Assembly (NCBI GenBank): GCA_023667095.1
Contig: JAMPAT010000002.1
Span: forward strand, 1-47,096
Length of the DNA stretch: 47,096 nt
Direction: 5' to 3'
From: Bacteroidales bacterium
GTDB lineage: Bacteria > Bacteroidota > Bacteroidia > Bacteroidales > UBA932
Part shown: positions 18,391 to 27,126 of the stretch, one piece after another
Layout: the number at the start of each line of letters is the position of its first letter
How positions within the stretch are numbered: position 1 is the first letter of the stretch
Program-made: the position numbers and the translations under genes
The notes under the pieces: model-generated
What the model was told of the DNA's origin: nothing
The model's database searches: none
The model's input: only the letters and a program-made list of their open reading frames with translations

Positions 18391-18408
18391 AGTAACTCTT
18401 GGGAAGAG
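18391..18408 (-). repeat. Right inverted repeat of invertible segment (IRR)
   Basis: AGTAACTCTTGGGAAGAG, exact inverted copy of 18231-18248, 34 bp before the sigma-factor ATG. Identity stops at both ends of the 18 bp. Confidence 0.92.
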
Positions 18409-18442
18409 ATGCTTAAGTCTTTTTCAAGAAAGCAACAAGACG

Positions 18443-19018
18443 ATGGATTTAACGACCCTTACAGATCAACAAATCGTGAAAGCTATTTTGGATAGGGACA
18501 CTTTCGTTACGAAGGAGTTCCTATATAAGAAGTGCTATCCTTTGTTTAAGGCAATCCATAATAAGTATTACACGGATTGTGAAACAGCGACAGAACTCAT
18601 CAATGAGATATATGCCTATATACTTTGGCCTCACAAGGACACCGGGATAAGCAAACTTCAAAGTTTTGGCTTCCGATGTTCACTGACACTTTGGCTTAAG
18701 ATTCTGTCAGAAAACTATTGCCGACAACTTTTCAAGAAACGCATTGAATTTTCAGATAATGCCAATGATAGAAATAATATTGACGAGGACTCTTTAGTGG
18801 AAAACACACGGAAGCTCAATATGCATGATCTCAACAAAGTTCTGTCAAATATGCCAAATCAACGTTACAGACGGTTGATTGAGCTTCGTTATGTAGCAGA
18901 AAAGACCAATGACGAGACTGCTTTGGCTATGGAATTGAGTATGCCCAACTACTACAACACCCATAAGCGTGCCAAGGAACAATATCTTGAGACTTTAAGT
19001 AAGGAGGGCTTGCTATGA
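18443..19018 (+). CDS. ECF-like RNA polymerase sigma factor
   Basis: 191-residue protein with sigma region 2 (about 25-100, including TELINEIYAYILW and the LTLWLKILSENYCRQL helix) and region 4 (about 130-190, LSNMPNQRYRRLIELRYV followed by a helix-turn-helix NDETALAMELSMPNYYNTHKRAKEQYL). No region 3, as in extracytoplasmic-function sigmas. Sequence is divergent from standard Bacteroides ECF factors. First gene of the long operon, right after the invertible segment; it overlaps the next gene by 4 bp (ATGA). It could direct transcription of its own operon or of remote targets, which are not identifiable here. Confidence 0.8.
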   Translation: MDLTTLTDQQIVKAILDRDTFVTKEFLYKKCYPLFKAIHNKYYTDCETATELINEIYAYILWPHKDTGISKLQSFGFRCSLTLWLKILSENYCRQLFKKRIEFSDNANDRNNIDEDSLVENTRKLNMHDLNKVLSNMPNQRYRRLIELRYVAEKTNDETALAMELSMPNYYNTHKRAKEQYLETLSKEGLL

Positions 19019-19479
19019 TTAACGATGATCTTTTCGCAAAATTTGACAGTATTGATGATCTTCCCATTTCGGAAGAACTTTTGGGCGCATATACTGAAGG
19101 CAATTTGAGAGGAGCAGAATATCGAGAGGTTCATAATATTGTCTCCAATGACACAAACTTGTCGGATCTTATGAGTTCTGTTGAACAAGACTCTTTCTTT
19201 AACGAAATTGACCGGTTCAACCATTTCGATAATGCAATTGGAGTAACAAACGCAGATGATTATTTACGCATAGACATTGAAGAATTAGAGTTGCCGAGCA
19301 TTTCCACCGAATTACTAATTGGTGCAACACCGTTAAGTTCTGACATTGTTTTAGATGCAACATTTGATGATGTGATCGGTCAATCCCATGATGATATAAG
19401 TAATCAAGATGTGGATTGTAACTCAAATAATAACGATTTATTCCATAACAATGGGATAAGTGATAATATGGATATTTAA
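19015..19479 (+). CDS. Acidic anti-sigma-like protein without zinc ligands or membrane helix
   Basis: 154 residues, very acidic. The N-terminal segment SEELLGAYTEGNLRGAEYRE (about 20-39), followed by a helix ending in SDLMSSVEQD, resembles the helical start of zinc-finger anti-sigma factors (leaf-Y-x-x-G-x-L then a helix), but the His and Cys ligands of that family are absent and there is no transmembrane segment. The rest is low-complexity, Asp/Asn/Ser-rich. Translationally coupled to the sigma factor. I infer a soluble sigma regulator; it might instead be an adaptor of unknown role. Confidence 0.45.
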   Translation: MINDDLFAKFDSIDDLPISEELLGAYTEGNLRGAEYREVHNIVSNDTNLSDLMSSVEQDSFFNEIDRFNHFDNAIGVTNADDYLRIDIEELELPSISTELLIGATPLSSDIVLDATFDDVIGQSHDDISNQDVDCNSNNNDLFHNNGISDNMDI

Positions 19480-19480
19480 T

Positions 19481-20464
19481 ATGGTTCTAGACGCTATAAT
19501 AGACACTCTTTCTGGGAGTGGGTGTTCGCCTTTTTTCTTCACAAGTGCGATTCAATCATCTGTATTTGGAGAAGCTGCCCGTTCACAGCAATCCAAGTTG
19601 GTTGATTCAAATCGTGAATTTCGCGAACATCTTCAAGAATTGAGAGATGAGTATTCTCGTGAGAAGCTGGATTCACAGCTCTTATTCCGCAGAGAAAGCT
19701 ATGAATTAGGGCGGCAGCACTTAATTCAGCAAACTATAGCGATGAATAACACTCGTCAAAAGCAAGCTGATTTTATAGACTTTCTGAACCATTATTGGCC
19801 ATTAGAGCAATCTGTTTATTCAGTACTAGAAGAACGTGAAAAATTTATGGCACACAAATCAGTAGTGCCCCTAACGGTTTACGTAGCAAAAACCGAGCTT
19901 ACATCCTCAGTGAGGAATGCCGCCGAACACGAACACTTCTGCGAGGAACTTATAAGCTCTATGCAACCACTTGGAGTAACTGTAGAGAAGTGTGCATGGA
20001 AAAATGCTTGTCAAAGTAGATTGAGTGAAGCAATGAATATCAATTTCATTATGGGTGGCATACCAACATTGCTTGTTTTCCCTTATCTCCAAGATGACAC
20101 TATCGGCATTGAAACTGCATCATGGTCATTTGCACGTGGCTTACAAGGCATGAATCACAACAAGAGTCTTCAGATTAAGTGTACTTATAAAGATAAACTT
20201 TCTCAGATTACAATGTCAGCCGTAAAAGCTACGATTGGAATGACGAGAGATGCATATATGTTGGCTGAATACCACGCCCCAATTTTATTTTGGAAGAATA
20301 TTGATTCCGAAATTCTTGAAATTCCAGAAATCCGGAATCATATAGTTCAGCATTATCATGATATGAGCAAACTGATTGAATCTCCAGAGTTCAGACAGTT
20401 GTGTACACCTGATGAGTTAGACCAAATTAATAGTTCGTTTAATCTTAAACTCCTAAACAAATAA
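19481..20464 (+). CDS. Coiled-coil protein A, paralogue of the next gene
   Basis: 327 residues from ATG 19481 (an in-frame GTG at 19460 would overlap the previous gene). Layout: hydrophobic N-terminal patch (about 1-30), a charged coiled coil (about 33-95, LVDSNREFREHLQELRDEYSRE and on), then an alpha/beta-looking domain with the landmark GIPTLLVFPYLQDD. The same layout and the same landmark (DVPTLVISPVIKNG) appear in the next protein. No known domain recognised. The hydrophobic tip plus coiled coil suggests membrane or assembly contact. Same-strand, 3 bp before the next gene. Confidence 0.75.
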   Translation: MVLDAIIDTLSGSGCSPFFFTSAIQSSVFGEAARSQQSKLVDSNREFREHLQELRDEYSREKLDSQLLFRRESYELGRQHLIQQTIAMNNTRQKQADFIDFLNHYWPLEQSVYSVLEEREKFMAHKSVVPLTVYVAKTELTSSVRNAAEHEHFCEELISSMQPLGVTVEKCAWKNACQSRLSEAMNINFIMGGIPTLLVFPYLQDDTIGIETASWSFARGLQGMNHNKSLQIKCTYKDKLSQITMSAVKATIGMTRDAYMLAEYHAPILFWKNIDSEILEIPEIRNHIVQHYHDMSKLIESPEFRQLCTPDELDQINSSFNLKLLNK

Positions 20465-20467
20465 TTT

Positions 20468-22402
20468 ATGGCAATTGCATTCTTATCCACATTGGCCGTT
20501 CAGATAGGTTCTGCTTGCTTTAATAATTTTAGGAGCAAGAAGCACGCCCAAGATTTGGCTCGTAAGCAACAGGCATACGAGGAAAAAGTTGTGCGCGAAG
20601 GGATAGAAAATGCACGATCAGAATTTGCAGAACTTTGCGCATTTCAACGAGAAATGGAGATTGAAATGCAAAAAGATCGGCTTAACCTTATTCGTGCAAA
20701 CCACGAGAACAGCTTAATACAAGCAGCCTATGAAAATTCATTAGGCAGTTGGCCTTTGATGGTTCCGCCATATGTTATTAAGAATGACACCATACTATCG
20801 GTCAATCTTCAACCCGAAAAGGCAATACCATTAAACTGCATTCTTACCACATCATCCGACAATAAGTTTAACAAGGCAGTATTTTACAAATTGGAAGAAG
20901 CAATCGCATGTTTTTGTTCAAAATATTGGAATGTTTCTGCCAATAAATCCATCCGATTCTTTCAGGAATCATGGCGAGACAATTTCAAGGATATAGGTGT
21001 AAAACATAAGGATTTGTATGCCCATCTTTCTGATGTCCCAACATTGGTAATATCTCCAGTCATTAAGAACGGAAAACTGATTTTTAGATTCTATTGGTGG
21101 GGACTATCGGTTGACCCATCAGATGCGCACCTTAATGATGTTGCCAACGAGTTAGACCCAGAGGTTAATATTACCATAGAGGCAAATCATAATTACACCG
21201 AAGAAGAAGTTGCCACTATTCTTTCAGTATGTGAGCCAAGAATAGAAGCTTTCATAAGTTTCTTTGCAGACATATACTATTGGAACTTTTATAAAGCGAC
21301 TCCACTATTGCCTAGTCTAATAGGACATAAATCTTTGGCATTAAATGATTCGGATTGTTCCGAATATATGGAGTCTTATGTTAAATTAATCAGCAAAAGA
21401 TTGGATAATTCTCATATTCTTGATGTTTCTTCTGAATTAAATTTTATAGAGTCCATTGCAGATACTACAAATCCCAAAGATTTGTCCTGTTTGATCTCAA
21501 AAGCAACTGTACGGATAAAAAATATTCCATTGCTTAGTTCGAAAGAAATTATTCGTATATCGGAGTTCTCGAATAATTTTGGTTCTTCTGAAATGACTCA
21601 CATTATCGACTCACATCTGTCAGCTCAAATTGAAGAAGTGGAGATAATAGACGAGTTGGATTCCTTAACAGACGAAATCATTGTGTCTTTTGTGAAAGAT
21701 AATCACCCCGACGCAGTAAATCCTTATAATTTCGTCTTTATAGATTGGAGTAAAAATATGTATATCGGTACATTCTGTGACGAAGATTTTACTCCTACGA
21801 TCTATTCGGAGTCTAATACAGTTAGGTTCTTTATTTTCAGAAGCACTAATTATTCTGAGGATGAAGCAGAAAATAAAAATAAGTTACTCAATATAATACC
21901 AATCGTTATGAGTTCAAAAGACAAAAATTTAAGTGGTCGAGAACGATTGGGCAGACGTCTTATTAACCTTGGCAATAGGTTATGTAATGATGCCCACCAG
22001 TCAAAATCGCCCAGACAGGCTTCTTATGTGAATAACGCATGGGGAGACGCTTCTAACGAACGCTCTTATGATTTGAGCACAATCGTTAACTACTTCATAG
22101 AAGGTGTTAACAACAACACTATTCATTACACTCAATGCGGCTCGAATATGAGTTTGTCAGATGTGTTAAACTGGCTCGATAATCTATCGGACTCGCAGGT
22201 GGGTTTCTCTAACCAAGTTTATCTCATCCGTGGTGAATACGAAGAAAAACGACGTGTTCTTTATTGTGCATTCCTTGCAAAAGATGATAAATTTGATTTA
22301 TCATCCGCTACAAAAGAGTGTTTCATATGCGAATCTGAGAGTATAGAAATGAAAGAAGCCTTTTCGGGCAAATCCATCTATGTAATTCCTTTTGAAGACT
22401 AA
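20468..22402 (+). CDS. Coiled-coil protein B (large paralogue with C-terminal extension)
   Basis: 644 residues. N-terminal hydrophobic stretch (MAIAFLSTLAVQIGSACF), coiled coil (about 25-85), and a domain shared with the preceding protein (about 95-275; landmarks SWPLMVPPYV, DVPTLVISPVIKNG, FFADIYYW). A long C-terminal region follows that the shorter paralogue lacks, ending in EAFSGKSIYVIPFED, similar to the end of the 139-residue protein two genes on (VNDKIFVIPVE). No catalytic motif seen. Function unknown; probably a structural or scaffold component of the system. Confidence 0.75.
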   Translation: MAIAFLSTLAVQIGSACFNNFRSKKHAQDLARKQQAYEEKVVREGIENARSEFAELCAFQREMEIEMQKDRLNLIRANHENSLIQAAYENSLGSWPLMVPPYVIKNDTILSVNLQPEKAIPLNCILTTSSDNKFNKAVFYKLEEAIACFCSKYWNVSANKSIRFFQESWRDNFKDIGVKHKDLYAHLSDVPTLVISPVIKNGKLIFRFYWWGLSVDPSDAHLNDVANELDPEVNITIEANHNYTEEEVATILSVCEPRIEAFISFFADIYYWNFYKATPLLPSLIGHKSLALNDSDCSEYMESYVKLISKRLDNSHILDVSSELNFIESIADTTNPKDLSCLISKATVRIKNIPLLSSKEIIRISEFSNNFGSSEMTHIIDSHLSAQIEEVEIIDELDSLTDEIIVSFVKDNHPDAVNPYNFVFIDWSKNMYIGTFCDEDFTPTIYSESNTVRFFIFRSTNYSEDEAENKNKLLNIIPIVMSSKDKNLSGRERLGRRLINLGNRLCNDAHQSKSPRQASYVNNAWGDASNERSYDLSTIVNYFIEGVNNNTIHYTQCGSNMSLSDVLNWLDNLSDSQVGFSNQVYLIRGEYEEKRRVLYCAFLAKDDKFDLSSATKECFICESESIEMKEAFSGKSIYVIPFED

Positions 22403-22403
22403 T

Positions 22404-22865
22404 ATGAGTTTTTTTAGTAATTTATGGGACAGCGTTAAAAGCGTAGCAGGAGGCATTACTAAAATGTTGGGCGCAGTCCTTGAAGTACTCTTTGAAGGAG
22501 TATTTTGGTTAGTAGATAAAATCTTTGATGCAATAGAGGCATTATTCGATTTTATCGGAGAGACAATTGATTGGGTTATCGAAAGTGTTGGCTCATTTTT
22601 CACATCTAAGGATAAAGATGGAGAGGCTGGAATTCTTCCTCCGACTCCTGAAGTAGTTGATATTATCAAAAAATATGATACGGAAATGGGAACAGCATAC
22701 CATAGAAAGGCCCAAGATGGAAAAGCCTCGCTTGGATATATTCAAGATGGAAATGGTAATTTATCTGGAGTGAGGGTGATTGGATCAGAAAAGGGATTTG
22801 AATCTAAAATTTCCGAAACTCATAAACGTAGAAGAATCTTCGCATCTAAAATCAAAAACGAATGA
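22404..22865 (+). CDS. Amphipathic, membrane-active-looking small protein
   Basis: 153 residues from ATG 22404, one base after the previous stop. The first ~65 residues are a series of amphipathic helices with regularly spaced Phe, Trp, Ile and Asp/Glu (SFFSNLWDSVKSVAGG, VLFEGVFWLVDKIFDAIEAL, TIDWVIESVGSFF). The rest is polar and basic at the end (HKRRRIFASKIKNE). No signal peptide. The helical part could lie on a membrane surface or oligomerise. I know no family for it. It overlaps the next gene by 4 bp (ATGA). Confidence 0.65.
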   Translation: MSFFSNLWDSVKSVAGGITKMLGAVLEVLFEGVFWLVDKIFDAIEALFDFIGETIDWVIESVGSFFTSKDKDGEAGILPPTPEVVDIIKKYDTEMGTAYHRKAQDGKASLGYIQDGNGNLSGVRVIGSEKGFESKISETHKRRRIFASKIKNE

Positions 22866-23281
22866 AAATGATTATTCCAATAGCATTAGGTACCATAGGT
22901 ATCATTGCTTGTGGGTATGTGATATACAAACATCACTCCCATAAATTTGAGATCTCCGATGACTTTAATGATAAAGAGATTCAACGTGTGAACACTCTTT
23001 CCCTAGAAAAAGTTCTGGAGTGGGTTGACCGGAAATTAGCTGATACCCAAAATGACAATAAAAAGTTTGTTGTCAATATTATGCCGAATAAGGCAACCCT
23101 TGAAATATTCAAGGATAAGCTACCAGTTTCAAAGAAAGATATAAATAGTTGTTATCTTATCGTTATAGAAGAAGCTGATTCAGCAAATATGATCGAGAGG
23201 AAGTTAATTATATCTTCCGAGATAGCAGATGAACTTTCGTGTCTTGTCAATGATAAGATTTTCGTAATACCCGTTGAATAA
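22862..23281 (+). CDS. Membrane-anchored small protein
   Basis: 139 residues with one N-terminal transmembrane helix (MIIPIALGTIGIIACGYVIY) and a soluble domain of about 110 residues. The C-terminus (YLIVIEEAD...KLIISSEIADEL...DKIFVIPVE) resembles the end of coiled-coil protein B and may be a shared interaction module. Translationally coupled on both sides (ATGA before, TAATG after). Function unknown. Confidence 0.65.
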   Translation: MKMIIPIALGTIGIIACGYVIYKHHSHKFEISDDFNDKEIQRVNTLSLEKVLEWVDRKLADTQNDNKKFVVNIMPNKATLEIFKDKLPVSKKDINSCYLIVIEEADSANMIERKLIISSEIADELSCLVNDKIFVIPVE

Positions 23282-23556
23282 TGTTTTTAACAGCACTATT
23301 GATTGGAAGTCTATTAGTAGCGGCGGCGATTATTCTTTATGTTGATTATCTCAGTGAATCCACTCTTCGAGCCGAAATCAAGGGAGAACTTCCCGAGACT
23401 TCATTTGTGGAGGTCTCAGATATTAAAAAAGAATATGGTAAAGAATATGGCACTACCTACAAATTAAAGGCACATCAGAAAGACGGCAGTAAAAAGGATG
23501 TTGAAATCAGATGTAAAAATGGAAGTGTCGCGAAATACTCAAGAGTAAGAATTTAA
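23281..23556 (+). CDS. Small membrane-anchored protein
   Basis: 91 residues: one N-terminal helix (FLTALLIGSLLVAAAIILYVDYL) then a short, basic, probably beta-rich domain ending with KYSRVRI. Starts on the last base of the previous stop codon. Not recognised; the topology parallels the preceding gene, so both may place short domains beside the membrane for the same complex. Confidence 0.6.
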   Translation: MFLTALLIGSLLVAAAIILYVDYLSESTLRAEIKGELPETSFVEVSDIKKEYGKEYGTTYKLKAHQKDGSKKDVEIRCKNGSVAKYSRVRI

Positions 23557-23557
23557 T

Positions 23558-25201
23558 ATGAATGTAAAATTTTTTAATAGCGTAAATAACTGCAATTCTG
23601 CAATAGAAGCCTCCATTGCACTTGAATCAGTGCAAAAAGAGATTACTTCGCTATTAAATGGCAGAGTTAAAGACTATCTGAAGGGTAGTCCCCTAAGTCT
23701 TGCGATTACCATTATTGCAAATCCGGACGAGGTGGAGCTTTCAAATGCTCATAAACATAATGATAAAATATGGAGTATTCTCTCTGAGGAACTTTCAAGT
23801 GATCCTAATTTATATGCTTTTAGAAATAGACTCGGAAGTATAAATGTCCCGGTCTTATTTAAGAATGTATTAATTGCGCTTGGAATTGAGCAATATGTGT
23901 CCAGTGTCAAGTCTTCGATATCGCCAAAGGCTTATGACGATGATGAGGAACGTCCAGTATTTAAACTAAAAAAACCTAAATGGAAACTTGAAGACGTCCT
24001 CCTTGATGATGAGATTAAGTTTCGTATATTAAGGGCTCTTTCCATCATCGAAAATAGAAACCTTATATTCGATGAATGGGGATTTGGGAAGATAGATAAA
24101 TCTACTAAATCAATCTTATGTTTCTATGGAGCCCCCGGTACTGGTAAAACAATGACTGCTGAAGCCATTGCCTCATACCTAAAAAAGCCAATAGTTCATT
24201 CTAGTTATGCTGAAATTGAATCTAAATGGGTTGGAGAGGGTGCAAAAAATCTTCACGCAATTTTTGAATTTGCGGAAAAAAATGACGCTGTTTTGTTTTT
24301 TGATGAAGCAGATTCATTTCTGAGTAGTCGTATTAAATCAACTGAAGGTAGTTCTGACAAGCATTACAATCGAATGTCTAATGAATTATTCCAGCTTTTG
24401 GAAGATTTTAATGGCTGTGTTGTTTTTTCTACCAATCTACTAACTGATGTTGATGATGCGTTTAAATCCCGAATTATTGATTCGATTAAATTTGAACTAC
24501 CTGATTCTGAGACAAGGGTTAAATTGATTAAACTTCTCATACCGGCAAACTTTCCATTGGAAAATGACATTTCAGATGAGCAGTTTATGAGTATTTCAGA
24601 AATTGCAGATGGTTTTTCTGGTAGAGATATTCGCAAATCAATTCTCCTCTCTCTTGCAGGAGCATCAATTAAAAAAGTTCAAGAAGGCGTTCAATCTTTT
24701 GGGTATGATGACATTGCTGCTGGTTTTGTTGAAGTCTCTGATTATAAGAAAAAGATGCTTGGAGAGGAAGGCTTTATTCCTGTTGAAGATGTAGAGGAAG
24801 TCATTGCCAAGCAAAAGAAAAATGAAAATTTAGTTGATTTGGCAATCTATGGCATGTATAGTGATGGAGTCCTTCATGAAACAGAAATAGAATTAATAAA
24901 AGAATATTCCAAAGCATTACTTGGCTCTTCGATAGAGGAACCGATTGAGTTGCCGAGTAAGTCTATTCAAAACATCTGTATGGATGCAATAAACAACAAT
25001 TACGCAAATGAGGCTTTAGATGTTGCCCTTCGTGTAATTGCTGCAGATGGCAATTTTGAAGATGGCGAGCGAAAATTCATTACAGAAATTGTTGACTTAC
25101 TTAAATTTGATGCAGCCGTAGACGATATTATTGAATATGGGAAACATCTGACAAAGGTCAACAACCACTGGATTTCTCTCAGTCAGAATCTATCAGAATG
25201 A
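23558..25201 (+). CDS. AAA+ ATPase with C-terminal TerB-like domain
   Basis: 547 residues. An N-terminal helical region (1-130) is followed by a classical AAA module: Walker A GAPGTGKT (191-198), pore-loop-like SKWVGEGAKN (about 223-232), Walker B VLFFDEAD (245-252), sensor 1 FSTN (290-293), and arginine-finger-type SRIID. After a linker the last ~115 residues (GMYSDGVLHETEIELIKEY, then ALRVIAADGNFEDGERKFI) look like a TerB/TerB-like helical domain, known from tellurite- and stress-response modules. The pore and ATPase motifs point to a substrate remodeller or unfoldase. Same-strand, 1 bp after the previous stop. Confidence 0.88.
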   Translation: MNVKFFNSVNNCNSAIEASIALESVQKEITSLLNGRVKDYLKGSPLSLAITIIANPDEVELSNAHKHNDKIWSILSEELSSDPNLYAFRNRLGSINVPVLFKNVLIALGIEQYVSSVKSSISPKAYDDDEERPVFKLKKPKWKLEDVLLDDEIKFRILRALSIIENRNLIFDEWGFGKIDKSTKSILCFYGAPGTGKTMTAEAIASYLKKPIVHSSYAEIESKWVGEGAKNLHAIFEFAEKNDAVLFFDEADSFLSSRIKSTEGSSDKHYNRMSNELFQLLEDFNGCVVFSTNLLTDVDDAFKSRIIDSIKFELPDSETRVKLIKLLIPANFPLENDISDEQFMSISEIADGFSGRDIRKSILLSLAGASIKKVQEGVQSFGYDDIAAGFVEVSDYKKKMLGEEGFIPVEDVEEVIAKQKKNENLVDLAIYGMYSDGVLHETEIELIKEYSKALLGSSIEEPIELPSKSIQNICMDAINNNYANEALDVALRVIAADGNFEDGERKFITEIVDLLKFDAAVDDIIEYGKHLTKVNNHWISLSQNLSE

Positions 25202-25254
25202 TAGATTGTCTCAACAAAACTTTCATTATCATCAAATACTAAAACAGAATTTTT

Positions 25255-26004
25255 ATGAATAATGATTTTGATTCCTCTGTTACCGATGGTCATGCCGGTT
25301 TCACAAACACTCCCATGAACCACTCAAACAACATCAGTGAAGTAAATCTTACAGACGATATGGTTCAAAGCGCCGTAACTCGTGCCTGTGATTTCTTTGG
25401 CATTCCAGAGGCTCCGGTGGTCAATGCTAATGGCACTTGTGTATGGTCTAACAATCCATCAACGTATGAAGATGATGTACTTGGATTCAACCGTGATCAA
25501 CTTTTGGCTTCGGGTATAAGTGGTGAAGATTCGCTGACTCTGATTTACACTCACGAATGTGCGCATCGTGTGCTTCAGGATGTATATACCGATGACTGGG
25601 AAGAAGAGCTCGCTTGTGACTTCTTTGCTGGAGTCCATGCAGGTATGAGAGGCATTAACATGAATAATTTTGAGGCGGCCACCGGTAATTCCGGAGGTAG
25701 CACAAGTCATCCAGCAGGAGCTCTACGTGCAGACTTTATCGAATATGGCAAACAAATTGTTCAAGAAATGCAAGATCGCGGCATCGAGGTCACTTTTGAA
25801 GGTTGTATGAGTCGCTTTAACGAGCATCTAAGTGAGAAGGATGAACTTATTACTGAGTACCGCGCCCAAGTTTTATCGGATGAAACTGAGGGCATGGAAC
25901 GTCATCCTCGCAAAGGCGTCAAAGATTATAAGGTATGTGCAACAAGTCATGGCTGTTCGGGTGCCACAGACTGTGATGCTGCTTATGGAGCTTATCATAG
26001 ATAA
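25255..26004 (+). CDS. HExxH metallopeptidase-like protein with Cys-bearing C-terminal tail
   Basis: 249 residues. The zinc motif HECAH is at 100-104, with a probable third ligand in EEELACDFFAG (116-126), a gluzincin-like arrangement. There is no signal peptide, so it is probably cytoplasmic. About the first 200 residues match the second copy at 27463 closely, including the MNNDF start. The C-terminus differs: a tail of three spaced cysteines (228, 234, 240) within CATSHGCSGATDCDAAYG. The radical SAM gene follows 2 bp later. The tail looks like a modification substrate, but this is inference. First gene after a 53-bp gap, so a secondary transcript start is possible. Confidence 0.8.
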   Translation: MNNDFDSSVTDGHAGFTNTPMNHSNNISEVNLTDDMVQSAVTRACDFFGIPEAPVVNANGTCVWSNNPSTYEDDVLGFNRDQLLASGISGEDSLTLIYTHECAHRVLQDVYTDDWEEELACDFFAGVHAGMRGINMNNFEAATGNSGGSTSHPAGALRADFIEYGKQIVQEMQDRGIEVTFEGCMSRFNEHLSEKDELITEYRAQVLSDETEGMERHPRKGVKDYKVCATSHGCSGATDCDAAYGAYHR

Positions 26005-26006
26005 AT

Positions 26007-27122
26007 ATGGATTACCAAACAATCAGTACCGTTCCATGGGAAGTATCTGTAGGTCTATTGATGACCTATCGATGCAACCTTGACTGCAAGTATTGCTACA
26101 TACATACCAAAAGTGCAACTGATATGTCTCTAAATATGGCTCAAAAAGTACTTGAGCCATATTTATTAAAGCATGATGGATATGTCAACATTGCACTGAT
26201 GGGAGGAGAAACCTTAGCCGCCTTCGATGTTTTGAAACCACTCGTTGAGTGGATAGAAAATGGAGGATGGCCAAGCCGTTATCGCATCTTTGGTAACACC
26301 AATGGCACAATGCTGAACGATGAGATGCGAAAATGGTTTGAGGGACATTCTTCAAGCATTACACTTGGTCTTAGTTATGACGGTCTCCCGGAATCTCAAG
26401 AGAACAATCGCACATTGTTACCTGTAGATATAGATTTCTTTATAAAGACCTGGCCCAAGCAGACAATTCAGATGACAGTCAATACAGAGACGGTTAATCG
26501 AATGGCGGAGGGCGTAATATATCTCGTTGAACGTGGTGCTCGAGTACATCCCAATGTAGCTTATGAAAAAAATGAGTGGAGAGACGAAGATATTGCCGAA
26601 TACAGAAGACAGCTCGACATTTTAGCAGACTATTACAATAGAAGACCTGAACTTCCTAAAATTTCACAGTTCGATCATTTCCTTCAGACCTACGCGGAAG
26701 GCATTGACAATCCACAACCTCAACAACAGATTTGTGGTGCGGGAAGAAGATTCCATGTTTACGATGTAGATGGGAAAGTATATCCTTGTCATCTTCTTTC
26801 TCCTCTTGTTTTGTCTCATGATAAACTACAACCAATTTCGGATGGTCTCATTGAGAAAGCAAAAAGTTTTGCCGATCCAAAGTGTAAGAGATGTCCTTTC
26901 GTATCACTTTGTCCTACGTGTATAGGATGTAACTATATTTATCGTGGCTGCCTTCAAAAACGAGACTCAACTCATTGTCGTGTAATGAAAGCGGAAGTTA
27001 AAGCTTTCATTCGGAAAGAGGTCAGAAGACTTTCAAAAGTACACCCTTTAAGTCCTGAGGATGCAGCAGATATAGATGCCATTACAAAGCTAATTAAATA
27101 TTTTAAATCTAATCAATATTGA
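26007..27122 (+). CDS. Radical SAM/SPASM maturase
   Basis: 371 residues. The radical SAM cluster motif CX3CX2C is at C23, C27 and C30 (CNLDCKYC), with the GGE-type motif in LMGGETL (about 64-70). The C-terminal SPASM region has many cysteines (C243, C261, C293, C296, C302, C305, C308, C315, C324) that would hold auxiliary [4Fe-4S] clusters. SPASM proteins typically modify peptides (RiPP maturation) or act as anaerobic sulfatase-maturing enzymes. No sulfatase is nearby. Its neighbours are the Cys-tailed metallopeptidase (2 bp upstream) and a small zinc-ribbon protein (4 bp downstream), either of which could be the substrate. Confidence 0.9.
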   Translation: MDYQTISTVPWEVSVGLLMTYRCNLDCKYCYIHTKSATDMSLNMAQKVLEPYLLKHDGYVNIALMGGETLAAFDVLKPLVEWIENGGWPSRYRIFGNTNGTMLNDEMRKWFEGHSSSITLGLSYDGLPESQENNRTLLPVDIDFFIKTWPKQTIQMTVNTETVNRMAEGVIYLVERGARVHPNVAYEKNEWRDEDIAEYRRQLDILADYYNRRPELPKISQFDHFLQTYAEGIDNPQPQQQICGAGRRFHVYDVDGKVYPCHLLSPLVLSHDKLQPISDGLIEKAKSFADPKCKRCPFVSLCPTCIGCNYIYRGCLQKRDSTHCRVMKAEVKAFIRKEVRRLSKVHPLSPEDAADIDAITKLIKYFKSNQY

Positions 27123-27126
27123 TAGG

